From DATGLG01 sp035294245 (lineage in GTDB: Bacteria; Pseudomonadota; Alphaproteobacteria; JACZXZ01): a stretch of 64,000 nt of DNA. The translations under genes and the position numbers were made by a program. The notes under the pieces were generated by a model. The model did no database searches. It was given only the letters and a program-made list of their open reading frames with translations, and was not told the origin of the DNA. The stretch covers positions 124,001-188,000 of the forward strand of contig DATGLG010000040.1 in the NCBI GenBank assembly GCA_035294245.1, given 5' to 3'. Below, piece after piece: positions 54,703 through 63,060 of this stretch. Each line of letters opens with the position of its first letter. Position 1 is the stretch's first letter.

Positions 54703-54996
54703 CTATTCAACGACGGACACGATCTCGTAAGTCGAAGGGGTCGGCGGCGCGACGAAATACTTATCTGTCATGGCTTGGCGCCCTGCGGTCTGCCCGGCAC
54801 TGGTTGCGTTTTTGGCCTGCGCTTCCTTGCTCTCCCAGATCGTTATGGAGAGATATTTTCCAGTCGCGCGATCGACGAGCATGTAGGCCTTGGTGAGACC
54901 CATCTCTTTGAATGGCGCGATGTGCGAGTGCCATTCCGCGGCGGCCTCATCAATGGTTTCTTTTTTGAGGTGGGTGCTCATCACGCGCGCAAACAT
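54703..54996 (-). CDS. Small ABM-like (ferredoxin-fold) protein
   Basis: A 97-aa protein that looks like the antibiotic biosynthesis monooxygenase/EthD-like dimeric alpha-beta barrel family. Features: MFARVMSTHLKKETIDEA at the start, a central GLTKAYMLVDRATGKYLSITIWES and a C-terminal beta strand. Such proteins may be cofactor-free oxygenases or have no known activity. GGGAGG lies six bases before the ATG. It is convergent with the FMN oxidase gene (33 bp apart) and divergent from a LysR gene. Confidence 0.75.
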   Translation of the reverse strand: MFARVMSTHLKKETIDEAAAEWHSHIAPFKEMGLTKAYMLVDRATGKYLSITIWESKEAQAKNATSAGQTAGRQAMTDKYFVAPPTPSTYEIVSVVE

Positions 54997-55264
54997 TGTG
55001 ACCTCCCCGAGTTAGAGTCTGACACAGACGCAGCACTTCTATATCAAAATAGATCCCCGTGAAGGCGAAATGAGGCGGCGAGTGCTTCCGCTTGTCATTT
55101 TCTTCAAGCCGCGACACGTGCTGACAAGTGGCGATAGGCAGACATACCACCGCGCGACCTAGACTGCCAAAGGCGGTACTCGGTCGCGCCTCGGGCACGC
55201 TAGTCATAGCGCAGCTAGGGCGTTAAAATAGCAAACAGCGAGGCAAATCTGAGGCCTGTCAGCG

Positions 55265-56347
55265 GTGCAAGCTCGCGATCGCCGGCTACCATCTCTGAAT
55301 TCCCTGCGCGCCTTCGAAGCATCAGCACGACATCTAAGCTTCACAAAGGCAGCGGAAGAGCTTCACGTGACACCTGCCGCCGTAAGCCAGCATGTCAGGG
55401 TATTAGAGGAATTCCTTGGCGTCGTGCTTTTCAATCGAATAAAGGGCAAGTTGGTCTTGACCGATAGGGGGCAAGAGAGCCTACCGAGAGTGACTGAAGC
55501 CTTCGACAAGCTGGCCGAGGTCATCCTCGGGCTTAAATCTAACGAATGCAAAGGCGTGCTGACGGTTAGCGTTGCACCATCCTTGGCATCGAAATGGCTC
55601 ATTCGACGCCTTAAGCGTTTTCATGATGCCTTCCCAGATATCGACCTTAGACTTGTCGTAAACGCCGATGTCGTGGATTTCCATAAGGGCGCGGTTGATA
55701 TTGCCATATGTTACGGCAACAGAAGCTATGTCGGTTTGCTGACGCAGACGCTTCTCCCCAACCGCGTCTTCGCCGTGTGTAGCCCCAGACTGGTCAATGG
55801 CCAGCATCCGATCACAATGCCCGAAGACCTGCAGTTCCACACGCTCCTCCATTTCCTGGCGGCAGATTACGAAGGGTGTCCGACTTGGAAGTCGTGGCTC
55901 GATGCGGCAAGCGTGACCGACATCGAGTGGTGGCGAGGGCCTCAGTTCAGTCAATCCAGCCTGATGCTCGACGCAACTATTGCTGGGCAAGGCGTTGCTC
56001 TCACGAAGGAGCCGCTTGTAGAATTCGACCTACACGCCGGTACGCTCGTCAAGCCATTCGCGCTTAGCCTTCCTGCAGCGTTTTCCTACAACATTGTCTC
56101 AACGCGGGAGAGCGCGAATGTGCCCAAAGTGCGAAGCTTCATCGACTGGGTAATGTTTGAGGCGGCAGCTCCGAACGGATCGGCATCCACTGCAAAGAAC
56201 CGATCGCCAGACGGCGTTACGGGACGCTCGAGAGTTCTATCCGACAGTAAAGAAGGCTTCGAGAATCATGGTCGCATTGCCAGGCAGGGACATACACCCG
56301 ACCGTAAGACGGGCATGTCGCCCTCGGTCACCAAAGACGTCAATTAA
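55265..56347 (+). CDS. LysR family regulator, GcvA-like, with C-terminal extension
   Basis: A 360-aa LysR protein starting at GTG 55265. The helix-turn-helix RLPSLNSLRAFEASARHLSF..AAEELHVTPAAVSQHVR pattern (quoted in parts) is that of GcvA/AmpR-type regulators. The effector domain ends near SFIDWVMFEAA at about residue 300. About 60 further residues, mostly polar and low in family character, run into and overlap the antisense ridA gene by 111 bp. A lost stop codon or an annotation-scale readthrough are possible. It is divergent from the ABM-like gene over 268 bp that must hold both promoters. Confidence 0.85.
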   Translation: MQARDRRLPSLNSLRAFEASARHLSFTKAAEELHVTPAAVSQHVRVLEEFLGVVLFNRIKGKLVLTDRGQESLPRVTEAFDKLAEVILGLKSNECKGVLTVSVAPSLASKWLIRRLKRFHDAFPDIDLRLVVNADVVDFHKGAVDIAICYGNRSYVGLLTQTLLPNRVFAVCSPRLVNGQHPITMPEDLQFHTLLHFLAADYEGCPTWKSWLDAASVTDIEWWRGPQFSQSSLMLDATIAGQGVALTKEPLVEFDLHAGTLVKPFALSLPAAFSYNIVSTRESANVPKVRSFIDWVMFEAAAPNGSASTAKNRSPDGVTGRSRVLSDSKEGFENHGRIARQGHTPDRKTGMSPSVTKDVN

Positions 56348-56701
56348 TAGATTTGAAGCCGCATTCATAACTTGACTGTGCTCGGCAAACTCCTGCGTGA
56401 CGGCCAAAAAGCCGCCGAGGCGAAGGCACTGGCGCACCCTGTCGAGATCTTCGTCCAGGATCTCATGCAAGGCGCTGAGGATATTAATTGCTGTCAGACG
56501 GGCACAAGCCTCGACATCGGCAAGGGTTACCTCGGCGCCAATACGTCCTTGATACAGCACCTTCCCATCTCGAATCGGTGCCTGACTTACGCAGACCAAG
56601 TTCCCATCGATTGATGCGGGCACGTAGTTTCCAATTGCTTTCGCCGGCGGCGGGAGCGTTATGCCGAGCTCGCGCAGCCGGGTTTGTATCTGAGATGTCA
56701 T
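56237..56701 (-). CDS. RidA/YjgF family protein (long subgroup)
   Basis: A 154-aa Rid-family protein; RidA hydrolyses reactive enamines and imines made by PLP and flavin enzymes. The 150-residue length, TLPPPAKAIGNYVPA start, QAPIRDGKVLYQGRIG and GRHARLTVGCMSLPGNATMILEA end fit the longer Rid subgroup; the key Arg in HARLTVG and a C-terminal Glu are present. I took the ATG at 56701 with GGAGG upstream. It is convergent with, and overlapped by, the LysR extension. Confidence 0.88.
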   Translation of the reverse strand: MTSQIQTRLRELGITLPPPAKAIGNYVPASIDGNLVCVSQAPIRDGKVLYQGRIGAEVTLADVEACARLTAINILSALHEILDEDLDRVRQCLRLGGFLAVTQEFAEHSQVMNAASNLLIDVFGDRGRHARLTVGCMSLPGNATMILEAFFTVG

Positions 56702-57068
56702 GCGGGCCTCCGTCGCCACTCCCAAGTTTACCCGAAGCCGGCCGATGCGCATGGACCAAACCGGCAACCACGTGATGCTGGACGCCATGGCTCCTCATTA
56801 ATGTTATCAGCTATCTCGCTCGCCGTATCGAATGCGATTTCCGCGAGCACCTGATCGGCACCGCTTAAGATTTTTTTGGGCAGCGCTTTAAATATTACTT
56901 GCTTGTGCTCATTGAGCGGCACGAGGACACTCTTCCAAAGAGCGCCAATGAAAAATGTGAAGACGTCCTGGTATCGACGTCGCGCGATCTAGCACGTGCC
57001 AGCAACCAAAAGAATCCGCGTGTGCGTGAGGTTCGCGCCGCATTTGGCGAATGCCTGGAGAGGTCATT
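56702..57068. other. Intergenic region, no gene recognised
   Basis: A 367-bp gap between the divergent ridA gene and the cyclodeaminase-like gene. Several short open frames occur on both strands, but none has a recognisable domain with a good ribosome site. It likely contains both promoters. GGAGAGG at 57057-57063 is the ribosome site of the next gene. Confidence 0.5.
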
Positions 57069-58058
57069 GTGTTTGCACGACGTCGATTTCTGTACCTCAC
57101 CCAAAGGCAAGTGCATGATCTCCGCCCTACCTATGGCGAGATTATCGAGCTTGTCGAAATGTCTCTTCGCGACAAAGCGAACGGCAGAGCTGATATGCCA
57201 AGTAAGATCGCTATCCATCCGCGCAAAGAACAGTTTGTTCATGCGAAGCCCGGATACCTCGGCACTCCGGACGTTGCGGGTATCAAATGGCAAAGTAACA
57301 TCGCGACCAATCCCGAGCGTCGGCTGCCAAATAATATTGGCGTGATGATACTGACTGAGCCGGTGGACGGGTCGACGCGTGCCATTATGGACTGCAGCTG
57401 GATAACCGGCTTCCGTACACCAGCCGCGACGATGGTGGCGATTAAGCATCTCGCGCGGGCGAAGGCGAGCATCGTAAGCATCATCGGCCTTGGGATGCAG
57501 GGTCAGGGCCATTTCGACGCGCTGATCGAGAGTGGCGTTGTGGCGCAGCTAAAGACGATCAAGGTCATCGACAAGTCGAAGGAAGCGCTCGCACGGTTTA
57601 TCCGACGCGCCAAGAAGGTCTCGCGTTTCGAAGTCGTGGCCTGTGCGACGGCAAGGGAAGCCATTGAGGATTCGGATATCGTAATCAGTTGTACGGCGCT
57701 CTACGAGAACCCAAAAGGAATTGTCCGGCCGGAGTGGTTGAAGGAGGGAGTCCTCGCCTTGCCGGTCGACATCGGCTGCTACTGGACACGGCAGTCACGA
57801 AGAATAATGGATCGCATCTTTACCGATGACATCGAGCAGACCCAAAGTTTCGCTAAGCGCAACTTTTTCGATGAGAGGAAGGTGAGGCTCGATGCCGAGC
57901 TCTGCGAGGTCGTCGCAGGGAAGAGGAAGGGGCGCCGATCGGATCGAGAAAAAATTATGTGCATCAACTGCGGGCTGAGCCTCTACGACATTGCCTTGGC
58001 TGAACGCATATATGAGCGCGCTATCGCGAAGAACGCAGGTCGTTGGCTTCCTTGGTAG
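57069..58058 (+). CDS. Ornithine cyclodeaminase/mu-crystallin family protein
   Basis: A 329-aa OCD/mu-crystallin protein. The NAD(P)-binding motif is SIIGLGMQGQGHFDAL, preceded by substrate-site blocks HAKPGYLGTPDVAGIKWQS and GSTRAIMDCSWITGFRTPA (in parts). I start at GTG 57069 because GGAGAGG lies five bases upstream; ATG 57051 is the alternative. Family reactions are ornithine to proline, alanine dehydrogenation, and reduction of cyclic ketimines. The last fits neighbours that make imines. It begins a plus-strand operon with an amino-acid importer. Confidence 0.9.
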   Translation: MFARRRFLYLTQRQVHDLRPTYGEIIELVEMSLRDKANGRADMPSKIAIHPRKEQFVHAKPGYLGTPDVAGIKWQSNIATNPERRLPNNIGVMILTEPVDGSTRAIMDCSWITGFRTPAATMVAIKHLARAKASIVSIIGLGMQGQGHFDALIESGVVAQLKTIKVIDKSKEALARFIRRAKKVSRFEVVACATAREAIEDSDIVISCTALYENPKGIVRPEWLKEGVLALPVDIGCYWTRQSRRIMDRIFTDDIEQTQSFAKRNFFDERKVRLDAELCEVVAGKRKGRRSDREKIMCINCGLSLYDIALAERIYERAIAKNAGRWLPW

Positions 58059-58103
58059 CTGTACTCATTGGCGATTGAGAACCTTGGGCGGAGGGCTTTC
58101 GCG

Positions 58104-58925
58104 ATGCCGGTCAGTAAATGGCTATTACGCGGGTTATTCGTCATATTCGGGCTGCTGCCACTTCTGGTATCCAACGTTGCCGGTGCCGCCTCGGCTCTCG
58201 ACGACGTCAAGACGCGTGGAAAGCTGATTGCTGGTGTCAGGTACGACACAGCGCCCTATGGATATCTCGATTCCAGTGGGAAGGTCGTCGGGTTCGATAT
58301 CGACTTGATAAGAGCCGTCGCTAAGCGTCTCGGTGTTTCGGCCGAACTTGTTCAGGTAACGGCAAAAACACGCATTCCACTCCTACAATCAGGCAAGGTC
58401 GACATCTTAGCAGCAGCGTTGACGCATACACGCGAACGGGAGCAGGCCATAGACTTCAGCATCACCTATGTCGTTGATGGTTCGAGGCTTCTCGTCAAGA
58501 AGGGGAGTGGGATCCAACGCATTGAGGATCTCAATAAAGAAGGCAAGACGATCGCGTGCATCCAGGGTTCAGTGGACGAAGTCAATGCGCGCAGGCTAGC
58601 GCCGCGAGCAAAGATCTTGGATTACCAACAGTATCCCCAGGCTTTTCTCGCGGTCAAACAGGGGTTGGCCGATGCGATGACAACGGTCGTCTCAACGCTC
58701 GACCAATTTGCAAAACAGGATAGCTCCGTCGAGGTGGTGGGAGACTTTCTGAATACGCAACCGATCGCCTTTGGCATACGGCCAAATGACTCCAAGTGGC
58801 GCAACGCGATCAATGGGGCACTGCAGGATATGGTCGAGGATGGCTCGTTCAAATCGATCTACGCCAAATACTTCACAACACCACCTGCAAAGATCCAGGT
58901 ACCGGAAACCTGGCCTCGCTCTTAG
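58104..58925 (+). CDS. Amino-acid-type ABC transporter substrate-binding protein (family 3)
   Basis: A 273-aa SBP_bac_3 protein. Sec signal in SKWLLRGLFVIFGLLPLLV with cleavage after AGAASA. Family blocks: GKLIAGVRYDTAPYGYLD, VVGFDIDLIRAVAKRLG, and ADAMTTVVSTL. I chose ATG 58104 with GGAGGG upstream. Members bind polar amino acids. Followed directly by two HisM/HisQ-type permeases and, after a racemase-like gene, an ATPase. Confidence 0.91.
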   Translation: MPVSKWLLRGLFVIFGLLPLLVSNVAGAASALDDVKTRGKLIAGVRYDTAPYGYLDSSGKVVGFDIDLIRAVAKRLGVSAELVQVTAKTRIPLLQSGKVDILAAALTHTREREQAIDFSITYVVDGSRLLVKKGSGIQRIEDLNKEGKTIACIQGSVDEVNARRLAPRAKILDYQQYPQAFLAVKQGLADAMTTVVSTLDQFAKQDSSVEVVGDFLNTQPIAFGIRPNDSKWRNAINGALQDMVEDGSFKSIYAKYFTTPPAKIQVPETWPRS

Positions 58926-58973
58926 AGATCTTCTCCGGAGCTTGCGCGACACTTATGGCACAGGAGCGGGCCC

Positions 58974-59660
58974 ATTCAGTTTGATTGGTCATTTGTCTTT
59001 CGCTCTGACGTCCTCAGCGCCATGGTCGACGGCCTCAGGGCAACGCTGACGGTCGTTGCTGGCGCAAGCGTATGGGCCAGCCTCATTGGGATCATTATCG
59101 CGCTATGTCAAGTGAGCGAGCGACGATGGTTGGCGCTAGCTGGGCAATTCTATGTCACCGTATTCCGCAACGTACCTCTGCTGATCCAATTATTCTTTTG
59201 GTACTTCGGGATATCGGCGATGCTGCCACGGGCAAAATATCCCTTCATTTACGTTGGCAGCTATGAAATCAAGGTAGCGATCTTGAGCGTGTCGCTTGTA
59301 TCAGGAGCATTCATTGCGGAAGTTCTGCGCTCAGGTATAGAGGCCGTTCCTGCAAACCAGCTGGAAGCAGCCTTGGCAACCGGTCTTTCTCGGCGACAAG
59401 GCTTCTATCACATCTTGATACCGCAACTTTGGCCGATCGCGATGCCGGGCCTCGCCAACGAGGCCATCAATATTGTGAAGAACAGTGCCTTCACGATGAC
59501 CATCGGCGTCACCGAGCTGATCTGGCAGGCACAGCAGATCGAGGCAAATACGTTCCGTGGCTTCGAAGCCATGACAATCGTGACCCTTTCCTATCTTCTA
59601 ATTAACGGAGCCATATTCGGATGCTTCTACCTGATCGAACGGTTTGTTCGACCCCAGTAG
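58974..59660 (+). CDS. Polar amino acid ABC transporter permease, HisM/GlnP-like, probable ATT start
   Basis: A 228-aa permease if translation begins at ATT 58974. The family N-terminus (QFDWSFVFRSDVLSAM) is encoded upstream of the first ATG at 59022, and no ATG, GTG or TTG exists between the previous stop (58923) and 59022. AGGAG at 58962-58966 is seven bases before the ATT, while no ribosome site precedes 59022. The rest has three to five membrane segments and the EAA loop (EAALATGLSRRQGFYHILIPQ). It forms the channel with the next permease. Confidence 0.88.
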   Translation: MQFDWSFVFRSDVLSAMVDGLRATLTVVAGASVWASLIGIIIALCQVSERRWLALAGQFYVTVFRNVPLLIQLFFWYFGISAMLPRAKYPFIYVGSYEIKVAILSVSLVSGAFIAEVLRSGIEAVPANQLEAALATGLSRRQGFYHILIPQLWPIAMPGLANEAINIVKNSAFTMTIGVTELIWQAQQIEANTFRGFEAMTIVTLSYLLINGAIFGCFYLIERFVRPQ

Positions 59661-59678
59661 ACGGGTGATGTAGCGCTG

Positions 59679-60383
59679 ATGGATGTGATTACCGGAAACC
59701 TCCCCTTTCTTCTTCGAGGGCAATTCCCGGCCGGCCCTCTCGGTGGATTGGCTCTCACGATATATTTGTCAATCCTGGTTGGTTTTCTGAGTTTTGGGAT
59801 AGGCACAACACTGGCCGCTGCAGAACTCGCGCCATTTTCTCTTGTCCGCTGGGCGGTTCGCGCTTTATCGAGCCTCGTGAGAGGCGCCCCATCCGTCGCC
59901 TTTCTCTTCTGGACCTACTTTCTCCTCCCACGCTTGCTCCACGTGGATCTGTCGCCCCTTGAGAGCGCAAGCATCGCACTCGCTCTCTATCACGGCGCAT
60001 ATATGGGGGAGGATATCCGCGGCGGTATCAATGCGGTTCCTGGAGGTCAGTGGGAGGCTGCCCGAGCCTCAGGTCTCAATTTTCCTATGATGTTGCGCCA
60101 CGTAGTTCTACCTCAGGCTATCCGGGCCGTTGTGCCGGCATTGGTCAATCGATTTGTGAATCTCTTCATGTACACATCGGTCGTTTCCATGCTCGGCGTC
60201 CTAGACTTCACGCAATGCGCAGTTCTCGTGAACGATCGAGATCTCTCTCACCCGATAGAAATTTTTGGGTTCGTCGGGTTCGTGTATTTCATCTTTAGCT
60301 ACGGGATTTCGCGATTGGGTCGACATCTTGAGAAAAAATGGGATTGGGCACCAAAGGTCAAAGGAATGCAGATCGCTGCCTGA
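59679..60383 (+). CDS. Polar amino acid ABC transporter permease, HisQ/GlnP-like
   Basis: A 234-aa permease with GPLGGLALTIYLSILVGFLSF at the start, the EAA loop (EAARASGLNFPMMLRHVVLPQAIR, core quoted in part) and RGAPSVAFLFWTYFLLP. It begins 18 bp after the first permease. Together they would make a heterodimeric amino-acid channel. Confidence 0.92.
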   Translation: MDVITGNLPFLLRGQFPAGPLGGLALTIYLSILVGFLSFGIGTTLAAAELAPFSLVRWAVRALSSLVRGAPSVAFLFWTYFLLPRLLHVDLSPLESASIALALYHGAYMGEDIRGGINAVPGGQWEAARASGLNFPMMLRHVVLPQAIRAVVPALVNRFVNLFMYTSVVSMLGVLDFTQCAVLVNDRDLSHPIEIFGFVGFVYFIFSYGISRLGRHLEKKWDWAPKVKGMQIAA

Positions 60384-60442
60384 GATGGTAGCACAGAAGT
60401 GAAGGGTACCGATCTAGCACGGACCGGCAAAGGGGATGGAAA

Positions 60443-61564
60443 ATGCATATTACAAAACTGGAAACGATACCGCTCCATCTCCCCGTGAAGAGAGTCTTGG
60501 TCGAGAGTGGCGGTACATTCAGCCAGTTCGACCATGTTCTCATCAAACTCCATGCGGATAATGGCCTCGTTGGGCTCGGAGAGGTGGAGGCCTATCCCAG
60601 TTTTGAGCGGCTCGGCGTTGAGACGCAAGAAGGCATCGTCGCGATCCTCCGGGACCAACTCGGGCCCGCCATCCTCGGAGAGAATCCGTTCGACATCGCT
60701 CGGATATGGTTGAAGATGGATAAGGCTGTCGAGGGATATCTCCGGGTCAAGGGAGGTATCGATATCGCGCTTTATGACCTCCTTGGAAAGCACCTCGGCG
60801 TTCCCGCCTACGATCTCATTGGCGGTCGTGTGAGGGACCACTACGTCGTCGAGGGTGTCGGATATGGAATCTCTATTGATGACCCCAAGGTCGTAGCCAA
60901 GATCGCAAAGGAGGCCGTCGAGCGTGGCTATCGCCAACTCGAATTGAAGGCTGGCGATGAGCATCCGGAGCAAGACGTTGAGCGCTTGCGCAAGGTGCGC
61001 GAGGCCATCGGAACGAACATCCCCATCAAGATCGATTTCAATGGCTTCTACGAGACGAAGGCCGCCATTCGCCTAATTCGCGAAATGGAGCCGCTGGGTG
61101 TGCAGTGGGTCGAGCAACCCGCAAAATATTGGGACCTCGATGGCTTATCGGAGGTACGAAGCGCTGTCACAACGACGATCGTCGTGGACGAGCCGGTCGA
61201 GACGTCACAGGACATGATCCGAGTCATTAAGCATAAAGCGGCTGACGCCGTTCATTTGAAGCCAATGGTCAAAGGCGGACTAACAACCGTGAAGAAGATT
61301 GCGGCGATCGCCGAGGCAGCCGGACTTGGGATTGTTCCTGGGACATCATCTCCCACTGGCGTCGGCGCTGCTGCCGCACAGGCCTTTATCGCATCTTGCC
61401 CACGTCTCTCTGGCGGAACTCATGGTGCGCCGCTCGACACATTGGTTGAGGATGTCGTTACGAAGCCAGTACCGCCTGATTCGACGGTTGTTTACATCCC
61501 GACGGGGGTGGGGCTAGGAGTCGAACTGGATGAGGGGATAGTCAGGAAGTACCGCGCTGACTGA
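60443..61564 (+). CDS. Enolase superfamily protein, mandelate racemase/muconate cycloisomerase type
   Basis: A 373-aa enolase-superfamily enzyme. Metal ligands are D198 (IKIDFNG), E224 (WVEQP) and D249 (VVDEP). The acid/base lysines are K169 and K273 (HLKPMVKGG). The usual KxK motif reads E167-L-K169, so the first lysine is replaced by glutamate. MLE-subgroup members include amino-acid racemases, epimerases of proline or hydroxyproline betaines, and cycloisomerases. Placed inside an amino-acid importer operon, a racemase or epimerase role is likely. The ATG has GGGGAUGGAAA-type purine sequence upstream. Confidence 0.88.
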   Translation: MHITKLETIPLHLPVKRVLVESGGTFSQFDHVLIKLHADNGLVGLGEVEAYPSFERLGVETQEGIVAILRDQLGPAILGENPFDIARIWLKMDKAVEGYLRVKGGIDIALYDLLGKHLGVPAYDLIGGRVRDHYVVEGVGYGISIDDPKVVAKIAKEAVERGYRQLELKAGDEHPEQDVERLRKVREAIGTNIPIKIDFNGFYETKAAIRLIREMEPLGVQWVEQPAKYWDLDGLSEVRSAVTTTIVVDEPVETSQDMIRVIKHKAADAVHLKPMVKGGLTTVKKIAAIAEAAGLGIVPGTSSPTGVGAAAAQAFIASCPRLSGGTHGAPLDTLVEDVVTKPVPPDSTVVYIPTGVGLGVELDEGIVRKYRAD

Positions 61565-61580
61565 GTATGCGAGAGCTTAG

Positions 61581-62399
61581 ATGGGAGAGTTTGGGGCTGC
61601 GATGGTGGGTCGCGCTGATCGGATGAACGATGGCCGGCACGGCGCCATGTCGTTGCCTTCCGGGGTGTCGGCTGTCCGCATGCAGAATGTCAATAAGTGG
61701 TTCGGTCCCCTTCACGTGCTCCGCGATATCTCATTTGACACTATGGCCGGCGAGGTTGTGGTGGTTTGCGGCCCATCGGGCTCGGGCAAGAGCACGCTCA
61801 TCCGCTGCATCAATCATCTCGAGGCCATCCAGTCGGGCGAGATCCTGATATTCGGTCAAAAGATCGATCATTCACGTCGCGGCATGATCCGCCTGAGATG
61901 CCAAGTGGGAATGGTCTTTCAATCCTTTAATCTCTACCCGCACAAGACAGCACTGGAGAATGTCGTTCTCGCACCGATGAAGGTAAAGAAGCTCCCGCGG
62001 AGGGAAGCCGAGGAGGTAGGTCGTAGCTTGCTTGAGCGGGTTGGTGTCGGGGAAAAAGCCGGCGCTTATCCGGCGCGACTTTCGGGTGGGCAACAGCAGC
62101 GAGTAGCGATCGCCCGTGCGCTTGCGATGCGGCCATCGATCATGTTGTTCGATGAGCCAACTTCCGCGCTTGACCCGGAGATGATTAAGGAGGTCCTGGA
62201 TGTTATGGCGGACCTCGCGCGTAACGGCATGACAATGATCATCGTCACTCATGAGATGGGTTTTGCTCGCAGGGTGGCAAACCGGATTGTATTCATGGAC
62301 TTGGGGCAGATTATCGAGCAGGCGACACCGAACGAATTCTTTGCAAACCCCAGATCGGAGCGCACGAGGCAATTCCTGTCGAAAGTTCTTACTCATTAA
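61581..62399 (+). CDS. Polar amino acid ABC transporter ATP-binding protein, GlnQ/HisP-like
   Basis: An ATPase of 272 aa from ATG 61581; ATGs at 61623 and 61647 are possible later starts, as family proteins begin near AVRMQNVNKWFG. Walker A GPSGSGKS, Q-loop VFQSFNLYPHKT, signature LSGGQQQRVAIARAL, Walker B IMLFDEPTSALD and VTHEMGFAR are those of the GlnQ/HisP family. It completes the importer whose receptor is at 58104. It is 16 bp after the racemase-like gene. Confidence 0.92.
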   Translation: MGEFGAAMVGRADRMNDGRHGAMSLPSGVSAVRMQNVNKWFGPLHVLRDISFDTMAGEVVVVCGPSGSGKSTLIRCINHLEAIQSGEILIFGQKIDHSRRGMIRLRCQVGMVFQSFNLYPHKTALENVVLAPMKVKKLPRREAEEVGRSLLERVGVGEKAGAYPARLSGGQQQRVAIARALAMRPSIMLFDEPTSALDPEMIKEVLDVMADLARNGMTMIIVTHEMGFARRVANRIVFMDLGQIIEQATPNEFFANPRSERTRQFLSKVLTH

Positions 62400-62439
62400 A
62401 ACAGCGAGAGGCTGCTTAAATGCTCAAAGGATTTAGAAA

Positions 62440-62817
62440 GTGAAAAACGTTATTCACACCGGCCTTCCAGAGTTTGGTCGACCGACCGAACACGCCACAA
62501 TGGGCGGAGGTCACCTCCGGACGACCGCGGTCCCGCTAAAAGGAGATGGAACCTTTGAGACTGGTGATCCACGCACCCAAATTGATCTCGCGCTCTCGAA
62601 TTTAGAGAAGACGGTTGAGGCGGCGGGTGGCAAGCTCACTGATGTACTCCAGATCATCGTGTTTCTGACGAGCGCAGAATATGTACCCATCCTCAACGAC
62701 CTCTGGGCTAAGTATTTTCCGCCGCCGTATCCCAACCGAGGGATCCTCATCGTGAACGCCGTTGGCGTGCCCGGTGTTATTATTCTGATGCAGGTCCATG
62801 CCTATCTTGGAGTTTAA
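62440..62817 (+). CDS. RidA/YjgF family protein (short form)
   Basis: A 125-aa Rid-family protein starting at GTG 62440, with AAGGA eight bases upstream. It has QIDLALSNLEKTVEAAGG, DVLQIIVFLT and the active-site Arg in PNRGILIV. At the C-terminal Glu of canonical RidA (EIEAIA type) it has VHAYLGV, so the catalytic acid may differ or be lost. It ends the plus-strand operon and is the second Rid protein within 6 kb, in line with imine-generating enzymes nearby. Confidence 0.87.
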   Translation: MKNVIHTGLPEFGRPTEHATMGGGHLRTTAVPLKGDGTFETGDPRTQIDLALSNLEKTVEAAGGKLTDVLQIIVFLTSAEYVPILNDLWAKYFPPPYPNRGILIVNAVGVPGVIILMQVHAYLGV

Positions 62818-63060
62818 GAGCCCTCTCTGATTGGGGTGGTTGAGGTCAAGCTGTTCCTGCTTTTTGCCTGCATCGTCCGTGGATCACGCGCTTCTCTACG
62901 CGGTCGGCCATGGCCGCCGCATGATGGGATCAGGGGAACGAGGCGTCTCAATCTGTTTCGCGACCTTTGGGATCATTCGACCTCAAGGTTCTGGACTCTT
63001 AACGAGATCGCCTGGCTCACCGTCCCCACGGACGATTCGGCCTCACCCGTTCGGGCGAAG
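62818..63060. other. Intergenic region next to IS remnant, no gene seen
   Basis: No coding region recognised. The sequence is GC-rich and looks like leftover terminal or flanking DNA of insertion elements, but I could not identify a defined end or direct repeat. Confidence 0.4.
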
